Shown piece by piece: positions 25,907 to 34,632 of a stretch of 64,000 nucleotides of DNA. Origin of the DNA: Neomoorella stamsii (GTDB lineage: Bacteria > Bacillota > DSM-521 > Neomoorellales > Neomoorellaceae); NCBI RefSeq assembly GCF_002995805.1, contig NZ_PVXL01000025.1:1-64000 (forward strand), read 5' to 3'. Every line of letters begins with the position of its first letter. The first letter of the stretch is position 1. The translations under genes and the position numbers were made by a program. The notes beneath the pieces were generated by a model that was not told where the DNA came from, ran no database searches, and was given only the letters and a program-made list of their open reading frames with translations.

Positions 25907-26644
25907 ATGGGCCGGCCACTTAATGCCTATGACCGGGCGCTGCTGGAATTGCAAAATCAAATTTTACGGATGGGTGATTATGTTGCCGGCCAGGTGGATA
26001 AGGCCCTGGCTGCCTTGAAGGCCCAGGACAGCAATCTTGCGCGGCAGGTGATTCAGGGGGACGATGTTACCGATAACCTGGATTACGATATCGAGATGGC
26101 GGCCCTGGACCTGATCTCTTTGCAGCAACCCACTAACGAAGACCTGCGTACCCTGGCCACCGTCATGCGGGTAGGCAAAGAGCTGGAACGCATCGGCGAT
26201 TACGCCGTCAATATTGCCGAGGCGGCCGAACGCCTCACCCGCCTGGGACCGTATTTTAAGCCCCTGGTGGATATTCCCCGGATGAGCGACCTGGCCCGGG
26301 CCATGCTGAGGCAAAGCCTCCAGGCCCTGGTGGACCGCGACCTGGAAGCGGCCAGGGAGATAGTCCGCGCCGATGACGCCGTCGACCGTCTTTTTGAAGA
26401 CCTGTACGACGAACTGGTGGGCTTTATGAAGCGGGGGCCGGAATATGTCGACCAGGCCAGTTATCTGGCCCTGGTGGCCCGTTACCTGGAACGTATTGCC
26501 GACCATGCCGTGAACGTGGCCGAGATGGTCGTCTACCGGGAGACGGGCCAGCGCCGCGCCTTCAAAGACTACCAGGGACCACAGAAAACCGTCCTGCCGG
26601 GGTTGGGGAATAAAAGGGCCAACACCGGCAATTTTGAGGGATAA
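25907..26644 (+). CDS. phoU: Phosphate signalling protein PhoU
   Basis: 245 residues, all helical, with two PhoU repeats (LRTLATVMRVGKELERIGDYAVNIAE and YLALVARYLERIADHAVNVAEMVVY), each with the ExxxxD metal-binding pattern. PhoU links phosphate transport to the Pho two-component system. The start follows TTGGAGGGAG. It is immediately followed by a Na/Pi cotransporter instead of PstSCAB, so it probably regulates that transporter. Confidence 0.92.
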   Translation: MGRPLNAYDRALLELQNQILRMGDYVAGQVDKALAALKAQDSNLARQVIQGDDVTDNLDYDIEMAALDLISLQQPTNEDLRTLATVMRVGKELERIGDYAVNIAEAAERLTRLGPYFKPLVDIPRMSDLARAMLRQSLQALVDRDLEAAREIVRADDAVDRLFEDLYDELVGFMKRGPEYVDQASYLALVARYLERIADHAVNVAEMVVYRETGQRRAFKDYQGPQKTVLPGLGNKRANTGNFEG

Positions 26645-26648
26645 TAGC

Positions 26649-28265
26649 TTGAGCACGTTGTTTTTCACCATCGCCACCGGGCTGGCAGGGGGGCTGGCCC
26701 TTTTCCTTTTCGGGATGCACCTCATCAGCACCGGCCTGCAAAAAGCGGCAGCCCGCCAGGTGCAGCAACTCCTGGGGGCAGTAACGAAAAACCGCTTTTT
26801 TGGCATGCTGGCCGGGCTGGTGGTGACCATTTTCCTCCAGACCAGTGCCGTCACCACAGTGCTGCTGGTGGGTTTTGTCAGCGCGGGACTCATGAGCCTA
26901 GGCCAGGCCCTGGGGGTCATCCTGGGGGCGGCCATTGGCTCTACCCTTACGGCCCAGCTCATTGCCCTGCGCCTCAGCGACTACGCCCTCTGGGCCGTGG
27001 TCGCCGGCCTCATCCCTTATCTTTTTGCCAGGCGCCTGCGCTGGCACCACTTGGGCCAGGCCGTCCTCGGTTTCGGCCTTATTTTTTACGGTGCGGCCCT
27101 CATGGGTACGGCCGTAGCACCCTTAAATACCCTGCCCGGCTTTGTGAGTACCTTGAGCCCCCTGGCAGACCACCCCTGGGTAATGATGCTGGCAGCGACC
27201 CTTTTTACCGGCATTGTCCAGGCCAGCGCGGCGACGGTGGTCCTGGCCATGACCCTGGCCGCCCAGGGAGCCCTGCCCCTGGAACCGGCTCTGGCCATGG
27301 TCCTGGGAGCCAACCTGGGCACCACGGCTACGGCCCTCATTTCCAGCATTGCCCTTTCCCGGGAAGCCAAAAGGGTGGCCCTGGCCCATTTCTTTTTTAA
27401 GCTGGCCGGTGTCCTCCTCTTTTTACCCTTCCTGGGACTGTACAGCCATTTATCCCGGCTGACATCCCCGGATATTGCCCACCAGGTGGCCAACGGCCAC
27501 ACCCTTTTCAATATTATTAACATGCTCGTCTTTCTTCCCTTTACTCCGTGGGTGGGCCGCCTTATGGAAAGGATCCTCCCCGACGCCCCCGAGGAAGAAA
27601 AGGTGGCCAAATACCTGGATACAAAAGTCCTGGATATACCCGAATTGGCCCTGGCCCGGGCGACCCAGGAGCTTTTACGCATGGCCGGCCTCATCCGGGA
27701 AGAAATGTTTCCCCGGGTGATGCAGCCCCTGGCCGAGCGGGAGGTTGAGTTGCTGGAAAAGCTGCGCGGCCTGGATAATATCCTTGACTATCTCTACCGG
27801 GCGGTGGCCAGGTACCTCGCCCAGTTGAACCAGGGTAACCTTACCGACGACCAGCTAGTGGCCCAGACCAGACTCCTCTATATAGCCAATGACCTGGAGC
27901 ATATTGGCGACGTGGTCGTGGAAATGGCCCACCAGTGGCGGAAAATCGAAGCCAGCGGGGTGGAATTTTCCCCTGCGGGGCAGGCTGAACTCCAGGAGAT
28001 GTTCAATAAAGTTAAAGAGAACTTTACGACGGTCATCCAGGCCTTTGCTACCGGTGACGAAGCCATGGCCGCCAGGGTCATAAAGGGTCATCCCGAGATC
28101 TTACGCCTGGAAAAGAACCTGCGTTACTCCCATTTCCAGCGCCTGCAGCAGGAAAACCGCCTGAGTCTAGAAACCACGTCCGTTCACATGGACCTTATTA
28201 ACCAGCTCCTGCGTCTCAACATCCATAACGTCAGTATAGCCCAGGCGGTCATGGGCATTATTTAA
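26649..28265 (+). CDS. Na/Pi cotransporter family protein with C-terminal PhoU domain
   Basis: 538 residues. The N-terminal half has two NptA repeats (ALFLFGMHLISTGLQKAAAR, then TIFLQTSAVTTVLLVGFVSAGLM and FTGIVQASAATVVLAMTLAAQG, both with the QTSA/QASA motif). The C-terminal part (from about 330) is a PhoU-like helical domain (RLLYIANDLEHIGDVVVEMAHQW). The TTG at 26649 is chosen since GAGGG lies eight bases before it and the phoU stop is at 26644. It likely imports phosphate with sodium. Confidence 0.9.
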   Translation: MSTLFFTIATGLAGGLALFLFGMHLISTGLQKAAARQVQQLLGAVTKNRFFGMLAGLVVTIFLQTSAVTTVLLVGFVSAGLMSLGQALGVILGAAIGSTLTAQLIALRLSDYALWAVVAGLIPYLFARRLRWHHLGQAVLGFGLIFYGAALMGTAVAPLNTLPGFVSTLSPLADHPWVMMLAATLFTGIVQASAATVVLAMTLAAQGALPLEPALAMVLGANLGTTATALISSIALSREAKRVALAHFFFKLAGVLLFLPFLGLYSHLSRLTSPDIAHQVANGHTLFNIINMLVFLPFTPWVGRLMERILPDAPEEEKVAKYLDTKVLDIPELALARATQELLRMAGLIREEMFPRVMQPLAEREVELLEKLRGLDNILDYLYRAVARYLAQLNQGNLTDDQLVAQTRLLYIANDLEHIGDVVVEMAHQWRKIEASGVEFSPAGQAELQEMFNKVKENFTTVIQAFATGDEAMAARVIKGHPEILRLEKNLRYSHFQRLQQENRLSLETTSVHMDLINQLLRLNIHNVSIAQAVMGII

Positions 28266-28275
28266 CTGGCAGGCC

Positions 28276-28304
28276 TTGAGGTGAAGGTATTTTTTTGCTA
28301 TGAT
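28276..28304 (+). promoter_or_regulatory. Sigma-A promoter of speE-speB
   Basis: TTGAGG 28276-28281 and TATGAT 28299-28304, spacer 17, in the short gap after the Na/Pi gene. Confidence 0.6.
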
Positions 28305-28337
28305 AGCTTTCTGGATAAAAGGAAGGAGTTGTTGACT

Positions 28338-29189
28338 TTGCAAGGCATCTGGTTTTCCGAACTACAAACCCCCGGGCTGGCCATATCTGTCAAGCTGAAA
28401 AAAACCCTGCACCATGAAAAAACGCCCTACCAGGACCTGGCCGTGGTGGAAACGGAGTCTTACGGGCGCATGTTGCTCCTGGATAACATCATCCAGACAA
28501 CCGTTGGCGATGAATTCTTTTACCACGAGATGATCGCCCACGTACCTTTAAATACCCACCCCAATCCCCGCACAGCCCTGGTCATTGGCGGCGGTGACGG
28601 CGGCGTTATCCGGGAGATTATCAAACATCCCAGCATTGAAAAGGCTACCCTGGTGGAGATTGACGCCCGGGTGGTGGCTAACGCCCGGGAATACCTGCCG
28701 GAGATTTCCTGCGGCCTGGATGATGCCCGGGTGGAGATCCGCTTTGAAGACGGCATCGAGCACGTCCGCCAGATGGAAAATACCTATGACGTGATTATCG
28801 TTGATTCTACTGATCCCATTGGCCCGGCGGTAGGTCTCTTCAGTGCCGAGTTTTACCGTAACGTTTACCGGGCACTAAAGCCGGACGGGCTCTTTGTCGC
28901 CCAGACCGAGTCCCCCCTCTTTAACGGCAGGCTCATCCGCCGCATCCAGCGCGACCTGGCGGAGATATTCCCCATTGCCCGCCTGTACCTGGGAACGGTA
29001 CCCACTTACCCCGGCGGCCTCTGGAGCTTCAGCCTGGGGAGCAAGGAATATGATCCCCTGGAGGTCGACTGGAAAAAGGCACCCCAGCTGGTGACCCGCT
29101 ACTACACCCCGGCTATTCACCAGGGGGCTTTTGCCCTGCCCCCCTTCGTCCAGGAGATTCTAGAAAAGCGGGACGAAGAGGAGTTTTAG
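28338..29189 (+). CDS. speE: Polyamine aminopropyltransferase (spermidine synthase)
   Basis: 283 residues. Motifs: [31 protein letters not shown] (the decarboxy-SAM pocket), [26 protein letters not shown] with the catalytic Asp, and [10 protein letters not shown]. It transfers an aminopropyl group to putrescine or, in thermophiles, agmatine. The TTG at 28338 is preferred: GGAAGGAG lies nine bases before it, and the resulting N terminus aligns with the family ([11 protein letters not shown]). It forms a polyamine pair with speB downstream. Confidence 0.93.
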   Translation: MQGIWFSELQTPGLAISVKLKKTLHHEKTPYQDLAVVETESYGRMLLLDNIIQTTVGDEFFYHEMIAHVPLNTHPNPRTALVIGGGDGGVIREIIKHPSIEKATLVEIDARVVANAREYLPEISCGLDDARVEIRFEDGIEHVRQMENTYDVIIVDSTDPIGPAVGLFSAEFYRNVYRALKPDGLFVAQTESPLFNGRLIRRIQRDLAEIFPIARLYLGTVPTYPGGLWSFSLGSKEYDPLEVDWKKAPQLVTRYYTPAIHQGAFALPPFVQEILEKRDEEEF

Positions 29190-29277
29190 GTGGGCCCCTC
29201 TCTGCAGGGTTCCGCGCCCAGTGCCGGCCAGGTAATATAGTTATGTAAAAATGGTTGAAACGGAGGAAACAATTCAA

Positions 29278-30138
29278 GTGCTGGCAGGTTATGTAAAAAA
29301 CCAGGGCTTCCTGGCCAGCGGCGATAATTATGAGGCCGCCCGGGTGGTCCTGGCGGGCATCCCCTTTGACGCTACCACCAGCTTTCGCCCCGGCGCCCGC
29401 TGGGCCCCCCAGGCCATTCGTGCCGTGTCCGAAGTCCTGGAGGAATACAGCCCTTACCTGCAGCGAGAACTGGGGCAGGTGCCTTTTTACGACGCCGGTG
29501 ACCTTGACCTGGTACCGGGCCGGCTGGAGGCCAACCTGGAACGTATGGAGGCTGCTGCTGCCGCCCTTTTCCAGGACAAAAAGATCCCCCTTTTTCTGGG
29601 GGGTGAACACCTGGTGAGCTACCCCCTCATCCGGGCGGCCCGCCGCCGCTACCCCAATCTTGCTGTCCTCCACTTTGACGCCCATGCCGATTTAAGGGAG
29701 GAATACCTGGGGGAAAGGCTTTCCCATGCCACCGTCATGCGCCTGGCGGCGGAGGAAATTGGCCCGGGCAACCTTTACCAGTTTGGCATTCGTTCCGGCA
29801 CCTGGGGCGAATTCGCCTATGGCCAGGAAGAAACCAACTTTTTTATGGATGTCATCACTACCCCCCTGGAAAAGCTGGTGCCCGAACTGGGCTCCCGCCC
29901 CCTTTATGTCAGCATAGATATTGACGTCGTGGACCCTGCCTTCGCCCCCGGCACCGGTACCCCCGAACCGGGGGGCTGCCCACCCCGGGAGATCCTGCAG
30001 GCCATTTACCTGTTGCGGGAGGCCAACGTGGTGGCCTTCGACCTGGTGGAGGTCTGCCCGGCCTACGACCAGGGTAATATTACCGCCATCCTGGCGGCCA
30101 AAATCGTCCGCGAGGCCATCCTTGCCTGGGGAAGGTAA
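29278..30138 (+). CDS. speB: Agmatinase (ureohydrolase)
   Basis: 286 residues. All manganese ligands are visible: GGEHLVSYP, LHFDAHADLR and YVSIDIDVVDPAFAPGTGTPEPGG. It hydrolyses agmatine (or N1-aminopropylagmatine) to putrescine (or spermidine) and urea. The GTG at 29278 is chosen because GGAGG lies eleven bases upstream; an ATG at 29251 lacks a ribosome site. With speE it gives an arginine-derived polyamine route. Confidence 0.92.
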   Translation: MLAGYVKNQGFLASGDNYEAARVVLAGIPFDATTSFRPGARWAPQAIRAVSEVLEEYSPYLQRELGQVPFYDAGDLDLVPGRLEANLERMEAAAAALFQDKKIPLFLGGEHLVSYPLIRAARRRYPNLAVLHFDAHADLREEYLGERLSHATVMRLAAEEIGPGNLYQFGIRSGTWGEFAYGQEETNFFMDVITTPLEKLVPELGSRPLYVSIDIDVVDPAFAPGTGTPEPGGCPPREILQAIYLLREANVVAFDLVEVCPAYDQGNITAILAAKIVREAILAWGR

Positions 30139-30161
30139 AATAACTGAGGGAGAAAATATAT

Positions 30162-30190
30162 TTGACTTCGGGGGAGTACCATGCTATAAT
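30162..30190 (+). promoter_or_regulatory. Sigma-A promoter of the tRNA-Val-Asp-Phe array
   Basis: TTGACT 30162-30167 and TATAAT 30185-30190, spacer 17, twenty-two bases before the first tRNA. Confidence 0.9.
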
Positions 30191-30212
30191 ATCTTACGCG
30201 ACAGGTACATGA

Positions 30213-30287
30213 GGGCGGTTAGCTCAGCGGGAGAGCACCTGCCTTACAAGCAGGGGGTCGGCAGTTCAATCCTGCCACTGCCCACCA
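30213..30287 (+). tRNA. tRNA-Val (anticodon TAC)
   Basis: 75 nt with encoded CCA; acceptor GGGCGGT pairs with ACTGCCC (one G-U), anticodon loop CTTACAA. Confidence 0.97.
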
Positions 30288-30292
30288 GAAGA

Positions 30293-30369
30293 GGAGCCGT
30301 AGTGTAGCGGTTTAACATGTCGGCCTGTCACGCCGAAGATCGCGGGTTCAAATCCCGTCGGCTCCGCCA
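30293..30369 (+). tRNA. tRNA-Asp (anticodon GTC)
   Basis: 77 nt with encoded CCA; acceptor GGAGCCG pairs with CGGCTCC, anticodon loop CTGTCAC, five bases after tRNA-Val. Confidence 0.97.
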
Positions 30370-30374
30370 GACAT

Positions 30375-30450
<76 letters not shown>

Positions 30451-30456
30451 GCACGG

Positions 30457-30487
30457 AAGGCCTGGAAGAAACCAGGCCTTTTCTATT
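30457..30487 (+). terminator. Intrinsic terminator of the tRNA array
   Basis: AAGGCCTGG 30457-30465 pairs with CCAGGCCTT 30472-30480, followed by TTCTATT. Confidence 0.8.
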
Positions 30488-30559
30488 ATCCCGGTGGTTG
30501 CCAGGAGCATTTTCGTGGCTTAGAATAAGAATTAGAAAGGTTAATCATGGAGGCTGACA

Positions 30560-31708
30560 ATGACCACTGAATACCAAGAGCGTCTCAAGCGTTTCCAGGA
30601 AGCCCTGCAGGCCCGGGAATTAGATGGCGCCCTTATTTTCCAGGCTGCCGACCTGTATTACCTGAGCGGTACGGCCCAGAGCTGCCACCTGTTTGTCCCG
30701 GCGATGGGAGAACCCTTGCTCCTGGCCTACCGGGATACCACCCGGGCGCAGGCGGAGGCTGCCTTAAATCAGGTACTGCCCCTTAGCAGCTTTAAAGAAA
30801 TACCAGGGCTAATAGCAGGGGCCGGCTGGAGCGGGCTTAAGCGGTTGGGTTTAGAAATGGACGTCATCCCTTTAAGCCTGTTCCGGCGCTACCAGGAGCT
30901 TTTCCCGGACTGCCAGTGGGTGGACATAAGTCAAATATTGCGGTCCCAGCGCATGGTCAAGTCCGGCCAGGAACTGGAGGCCCTGCGGTATGCAGCGGAC
31001 AGGCACGCCGAGGTCTTCAAGTACATAAGTAGCGTAATAAGGCCGGGGATGACGGAACTGGAAATTGCCGCCGAGTTTGAAGGTTACGCCCGCCGCCTGG
31101 GCCACCAGGGTACGAAACGTTTCCGTGGCCAGGAGCAGGGAATGATACCGGGCATTGTGGCGGCCGGGGCCAATGCAGCCCTGGCTTCCTGTTTCGACAT
31201 TCCCCTGGCCGGCCGCGGCCTAACACCCCTTTACCCCCTTGGTCCCAGCCGGCACCGCTGGGAAGCAGGAGAACCCCTGCTCATTGACTACGCCGGCGTG
31301 TATGGCGATTATACCGTCGACCAGACGCGGATTTACCTGGACGAAGACGTAGCACCTGTTTTGCAGAAAGCCCAGGAAGTAGCCATGGAAATAGCAGCCA
31401 GGGTGGCGGAGAAGGCCAGGCCTGGGGTAATGGCAGGCGAACTTTATGACCTGGCCGTAACTATGGCCAGCCGGGCCGGGCTGGGCGAACATTTTATGGG
31501 TCATGGCCGCCAGGTGAGTTATATTGGCCACGGCATCGGGCTGGAATTGAACGAGTGGCCGGTGATTGCCAGGGGGGATAAGACCGTCCTGGCAACCGGT
31601 ATGGTCTTTGCCCTGGAGCCCAAATTTGTCTTCCCGGGCCAGGGCAGCGCCGGGGTAGAGGATACGTATGCGGTCACTGAAAATGGAGCCGTAAAGCTTA
31701 CTTATTAG
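30560..31708 (+). CDS. M24 family metallopeptidase (Xaa-Pro dipeptidase type)
   Basis: 382 residues. An N-terminal creatinase-like domain (ADLYYLSGTAQSCHL, LGLEMDVIPL) precedes the pita-bread peptidase domain. The metal ligands are seen in LIDYAGVYGDYTVDQTR (two Asp), YIGHGIGLELNEWP (His), FALEPKFVFPG (Glu) and GVEDTYAVTENG (Glu). It is likely a cytoplasmic proline peptidase, though the substrate is not defined. The ATG follows ATGGAGGCTGA. It stands alone and ends at a hairpin terminator. Confidence 0.9.
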   Translation: MTTEYQERLKRFQEALQARELDGALIFQAADLYYLSGTAQSCHLFVPAMGEPLLLAYRDTTRAQAEAALNQVLPLSSFKEIPGLIAGAGWSGLKRLGLEMDVIPLSLFRRYQELFPDCQWVDISQILRSQRMVKSGQELEALRYAADRHAEVFKYISSVIRPGMTELEIAAEFEGYARRLGHQGTKRFRGQEQGMIPGIVAAGANAALASCFDIPLAGRGLTPLYPLGPSRHRWEAGEPLLIDYAGVYGDYTVDQTRIYLDEDVAPVLQKAQEVAMEIAARVAEKARPGVMAGELYDLAVTMASRAGLGEHFMGHGRQVSYIGHGIGLELNEWPVIARGDKTVLATGMVFALEPKFVFPGQGSAGVEDTYAVTENGAVKLTY

Positions 31709-31726
31709 CGGGAGTACATTTATTAG

Positions 31727-31759
31727 GGCGGCTAACCAGGCCGCCTTTATAAGATTTTT
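31727..31759 (+). terminator. Intrinsic terminator of the peptidase gene
   Basis: GGCGGC 31727-31732 pairs with GCCGCC 31740-31745, followed by TTTATAAGATTTTTT. Confidence 0.7.
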
Positions 31760-31819
31760 TAGCCAATCCCTTTGAATATTTCTACCACCAGGACCGGCGT
31801 GCCTGCACATTTTTAGGAA

Positions 31820-31906
31820 TCAGGAGCTGGCGGCGGTTGAGAAAACAACATAATCCTCATAAGTAAGTCCCCCGGCGGCAGCTATCTCCTAATGTGCCAG
31901 GCTCAT
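31820..31906 (-). pseudogene. Short reading frame interrupted by an amber codon
   Basis: On the minus strand AAAAGGAGGG lies seven bases before an ATG at 31906, but codon 6 is TAG. Beyond it the frame stays open for 22 codons (EIAAAGGLTYEDYVVFSTA) to a TGA at 31820-31822. It may be the remnant of a small gene or only a leader peptide. The protein was not recognised. Confidence 0.3.
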
Positions 31907-32042
31907 AATTAAACCCTCCTTTTCTGGTTCATTATACCATTAAAAATTTTTAAGGCTATAGAAGGCATTAAGCGAATTTTATCTAAAGGATCTTTTGCTG
32001 GCCCGCCTGACAGAGGTGGGCTTACGAAGCAGGAGGAATCAA

Positions 32043-32963
32043 ATGGACCGCAATTGCCAGAAAGTTATTGATGCCCGTCTCAACTTAGCAAAACTTGAGC
32101 TCCAGGTGGCCCTTCTGGCCCGGGCCGGTTTAAAGCGCTGGGAGATAGCAACGGCTCTGACAATCCAGCAGGGTACAGTTAAATCCCAGCTGGAAAGAGT
32201 GGCCGCCAAGTTCGGCTCCGGTTGGAAATACAGGACGGATATCATCTGGCCGGAACTGGAAGAAGACGTGCGGCAGGCAGTACAGGCCTTGAAGGAGCAG
32301 GGTAGTAATAGTAGCCTTACCCGGGAGGGAACGGAAGTCATCATTACCGGCCAGGATGGTAGCCAGGGCGCTGGCGGGGAAATAGCTGCTACTGCCGTCC
32401 AGCAGGTTATTAGCTTTAATTCTGCCCGCCGGGCTATGGAAGGTGATCTCTCTCCCCATGAGGCCGCCATCCTCCAGCTCCAGGGCCTACCTTCAAAAGC
32501 AGGCAGCACCTACCTGCATCAGGCCCGGGCCGTCCAGTGGCAGCTACTTCTCCTTGGTGAAGGCCGTGTTTTGCATGTGGGCGCCGCCGCCCGCTTCTGG
32601 ATGAAACCGGCCCTGTCGGGCCTTGCCGGCAACAGATATATCCGTTATTTACACAGCGATAATGTAGACGAGCCTTACCGGCCCTGGTGGCTGCCCTATA
32701 CCACTAATGGCCGCGTCCGGGGTACCCGCGCTGCCTATTACAAAATCGGGGATGCCTCTGACGGCGATTATGTCTGCAATTACCTGGAAGCCTGGCTTGA
32801 TGGCGAGCTGGGGGATTACGTCGCCCACCTCCACGCCCGGATGCAGCAACGATGGCAGGCTTTAAGCCTGATTGCCCGGACCTCAGGGCGACCTGAACCA
32901 ATGCCGCCGCCCACCTGGGTTCAGCTCCTCGCAGAGGCCCGCCGGGTCGTGGGGGTAAGTTAA
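32043..32963 (+). CDS. Hypothetical protein with N-terminal HTH-like segment
   Basis: 306 residues; the family was not recognised. Residues of about 25-60 (LLARAGLKRWEIATALTIQQGTVKSQLERV) look like a sigma-region-4 or LuxR-like helix-turn-helix. The rest has no clear domain but includes a Trp- and Tyr-rich stretch (RYIRYLHSDNVDEPYRPWW). The ATG at 32043 follows AGGAGG by eight bases. It is a monocistronic unit closed by a good terminator. A DNA-binding role is inference only. Confidence 0.6.
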   Translation: MDRNCQKVIDARLNLAKLELQVALLARAGLKRWEIATALTIQQGTVKSQLERVAAKFGSGWKYRTDIIWPELEEDVRQAVQALKEQGSNSSLTREGTEVIITGQDGSQGAGGEIAATAVQQVISFNSARRAMEGDLSPHEAAILQLQGLPSKAGSTYLHQARAVQWQLLLLGEGRVLHVGAAARFWMKPALSGLAGNRYIRYLHSDNVDEPYRPWWLPYTTNGRVRGTRAAYYKIGDASDGDYVCNYLEAWLDGELGDYVAHLHARMQQRWQALSLIARTSGRPEPMPPPTWVQLLAEARRVVGVS

Positions 32964-32983
32964 AATGTTTTAAAAACCTGAAG

Positions 32984-33022
32984 AGCAGCTCCTCCCATGT
33001 CACAAGGGGCTGCTTTTGTTTT
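32984..33022 (+). terminator. Intrinsic terminator after the HTH-like hypothetical gene
   Basis: AGCAGCTCCT 32984-32993 pairs with AGGGGCTGCT 33005-33014 (one wobble), followed by TTTGTTTT. Confidence 0.75.
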
Positions 33023-33077
33023 CCTAGCGGAGTTCGCGCTTTAGTTTTACCGGGCAGTTACGGCGTTTGCCGGCATA

Positions 33078-33250
33078 TTAGGACTTTTTCCCCAGGGTCC
33101 GGGCCAGGTCATTAATGGCCACCGTCAAATCATCAAGCTTTTTCTCCTGTCCCGGTCTGTACCTGCAGGCGTAAGGAAGTGACCAGCGGGGTACCGGCCG
33201 GTGCAGAAACCAGCCCGGAAAGAATAAAATTTACCAGCGGCAGGAAGCGG
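33078..33250 (-). pseudogene. Degraded YvrJ-like small gene
   Basis: Two minus-strand pieces in different frames read like one small protein: RFLPLVNFILSGLVSAPAG near 33250-33190 and KKLDDLTVAINDLARTLGK ending in a stop at 33078. Together they resemble the roughly 45-residue YvrJ family (a short membrane helix followed by a KLDxLTxAIxDL tail). A single-base frame change near the AAAAA run at about 33141 separates them, and no start codon or ribosome site is seen. The assignment is tentative. Confidence 0.35.
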
Positions 33251-33291
33251 GGATGTGGTGGCGAATAGTTATAGCAGAAAGGGGTTGGGTC

Positions 33292-33969
33292 ATGAGGATT
33301 GTAGTAGTCGGTGGCGGTAAGGTTGGCTACCAGGTAGCCAAACAGTGTGCCGCCTGGGGTTGTGAAGTAGTGGTGGTGGAAAATGACCAGGAAAAGGGTG
33401 AGAAAATTAAGCAGGAACTCGGCCTGCCGGTAGTCATTGGTGACGGTACCAGACCACAGGTTTTGAAAAAGGCCGGAGCTGGAGAGGCTGATATAGTTAT
33501 TGCTATCACGGATGACGACCAGGATAACCTGGTAATCTGCCAGCTGGCGGAGCGCCAGTTTAAAGCCAGACGTACCCTGGCCCTGGTGAATAATCCGGGC
33601 AATGAGAAGCTCTTCCGTTGGCTGGGGGTCAACCAGGTAATTGGCCCGGCGTCCCTTATCCTGGGATTAATCCAGGAAAGGGTGGATATGGATGCGACTA
33701 CGGCCCTGTGGATGCAGGGCATTAAAGATTTAAAAATGATTCAGTTTAAACTTGGTCCTGATGCCCCTGTCCTGGGGCGGAAAATCAAGGAGATACCATT
33801 TCCCAACGAATGTATCCTGGTGACTATTGTCCGGGGTGATACGGCCATTGTCCCCTGTGGCAATACGGTCCTGAAAGCAGGGGACCTGGTCTTTGCCCTC
33901 ACTAACCCATCTGTCCAGGCGGAACTGGAGTATATCCTGACGGGCAGGAGCGAGAGTGGGGCCGTATAA
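33292..33969 (+). CDS. TrkA-type potassium uptake regulatory protein
   Basis: 225 residues. The Rossmann-type TrkA-N/RCK domain starts RIVVVGGGKVGYQVAKQC and includes VVIGDGTRPQVLKKAGAGEAD and AITDDDQDNLVIC; the C-terminal RCK-C half includes PVLGRKIKEIPFP and ALTNPSVQAELEYIL. It binds nucleotides and gates a Trk/Ktr potassium channel. The ATG at 33292 is chosen over an upstream ATG at 33253, because the NAD-fold begins directly after it and AAAGGGG precedes it. No channel gene is adjacent, which is unusual. Confidence 0.88.
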   Translation: MRIVVVGGGKVGYQVAKQCAAWGCEVVVVENDQEKGEKIKQELGLPVVIGDGTRPQVLKKAGAGEADIVIAITDDDQDNLVICQLAERQFKARRTLALVNNPGNEKLFRWLGVNQVIGPASLILGLIQERVDMDATTALWMQGIKDLKMIQFKLGPDAPVLGRKIKEIPFPNECILVTIVRGDTAIVPCGNTVLKAGDLVFALTNPSVQAELEYILTGRSESGAV

Positions 33970-34027
33970 TGGTACCTCTTCCTCCGGTAAGATTATACTT
34001 TTGGTTAGCCTGAGTGATCGCGGATGC

Positions 34028-34056
34028 TTGACAGGACTTTTTGCCCGTGCTATAAT
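34028..34056 (+). promoter_or_regulatory. Sigma-A promoter of tRNA-Gly-Cys
   Basis: TTGACA 34028-34033 and TATAAT 34051-34056, spacer 17. Confidence 0.9.
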
Positions 34057-34074
34057 CTAACATGCAGTGAGCGA

Positions 34075-34149
34075 GCGGAAGTAGCTCAGCGGTAGAGCAT
34101 CGCCTTGCCAAGGCGGGGGTCGCGGGTTCAAATCCCGTTTTCCGCTCCA
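34075..34149 (+). tRNA. tRNA-Gly (anticodon GCC)
   Basis: 75 nt with encoded CCA; acceptor GCGGAAG pairs with TTTCCGC (one G-U), anticodon loop TTGCCAA. Confidence 0.97.
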
Positions 34150-34161
34150 TTTTTTTACCTT

Positions 34162-34237
34162 GGCGCGGTGGCGAAGTGGCTAACGCCGCGGTCTGCAAAA
34201 CCGCTATTCGCCGGTTCAAATCCGGCCCGCGCCTCCA
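34162..34237 (+). tRNA. tRNA-Cys (anticodon GCA)
   Basis: 76 nt with encoded CCA; acceptor GGCGCGG pairs with CCGCGCC, anticodon loop contains GCA. Twelve bases after tRNA-Gly. Confidence 0.96.
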
Positions 34238-34251
34238 GGTTGGTAGGTGGA

Positions 34252-34284
34252 AGACCATTTTGCCGGTGGGCAAATGGTCTTTTT
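34252..34284 (+). terminator. Intrinsic terminator of tRNA-Gly-Cys
   Basis: AGACCATTTTGCC 34252-34264 pairs with GGCAAATGGTCT 34269-34280 with one bulged base, followed by TTTTG. Confidence 0.85.
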
Positions 34285-34360
34285 GTATTATCCAGGTGTT
34301 GCCTGCAATTTACGCCTGAACCTGCAGCATCTTACTTCCCAGAAGTTGACATATCAGCAG

Positions 34361-34537
34361 CTAACTGTTAGGATGGAATTGTTCCTCCTTTTGTTGCTGG
34401 AGCAACTTTTCCAGCTCCTCTTCCAGGTCTTCCAATTGCTGGAACATAGCGGGCTTTAAGGAATGGGCAGGGAAACGCCGCTTCAAATCGGCAATTTCCG
34501 CCTGCAACTGGTTGATGCGTTCTTGTAAAGTTGCCAG
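34361..34537 (-). CDS. Short coiled-coil protein, possible CTG start
   Basis: 58 residues if started at CTG 34537. The product is two heptad helices (LQERINQLQAEIADLKRRF and FQQLEDLEEELEKLLQQQ) joined by a short loop, so a small coiled-coil hairpin; no family was recognised. The near-perfect AGGAGG box lies seven bases upstream of the CTG, and there is no ATG, GTG or TTG there. The first conventional start, GTG 34576, has no ribosome site and covers the AGGAGG itself. The start codon is therefore unusual or the sequence is altered. Confidence 0.55.
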   Translation of the reverse strand: MATLQERINQLQAEIADLKRRFPAHSLKPAMFQQLEDLEEELEKLLQQQKEEQFHPNS

Positions 34538-34632
34538 ATTAATCCCTCCTTTGTCCTTTATAGCATTAGGAGGCACAGTAATTTTTTCAGGGTAACCCGT
34601 TTGCGATTCATTATAGCAGAAGGGGTGGCATT

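Larger units (their letters stand above)
31709..32042. other. Intergenic region with terminator and a broken minus-strand micro-ORF
   Basis: It holds the terminator of the peptidase gene (31727-31759), a short minus-strand frame with a strong ribosome site but an early amber codon (31820-31906), and the ribosome site of the next gene. Nothing else was recognised. Confidence 0.5.
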
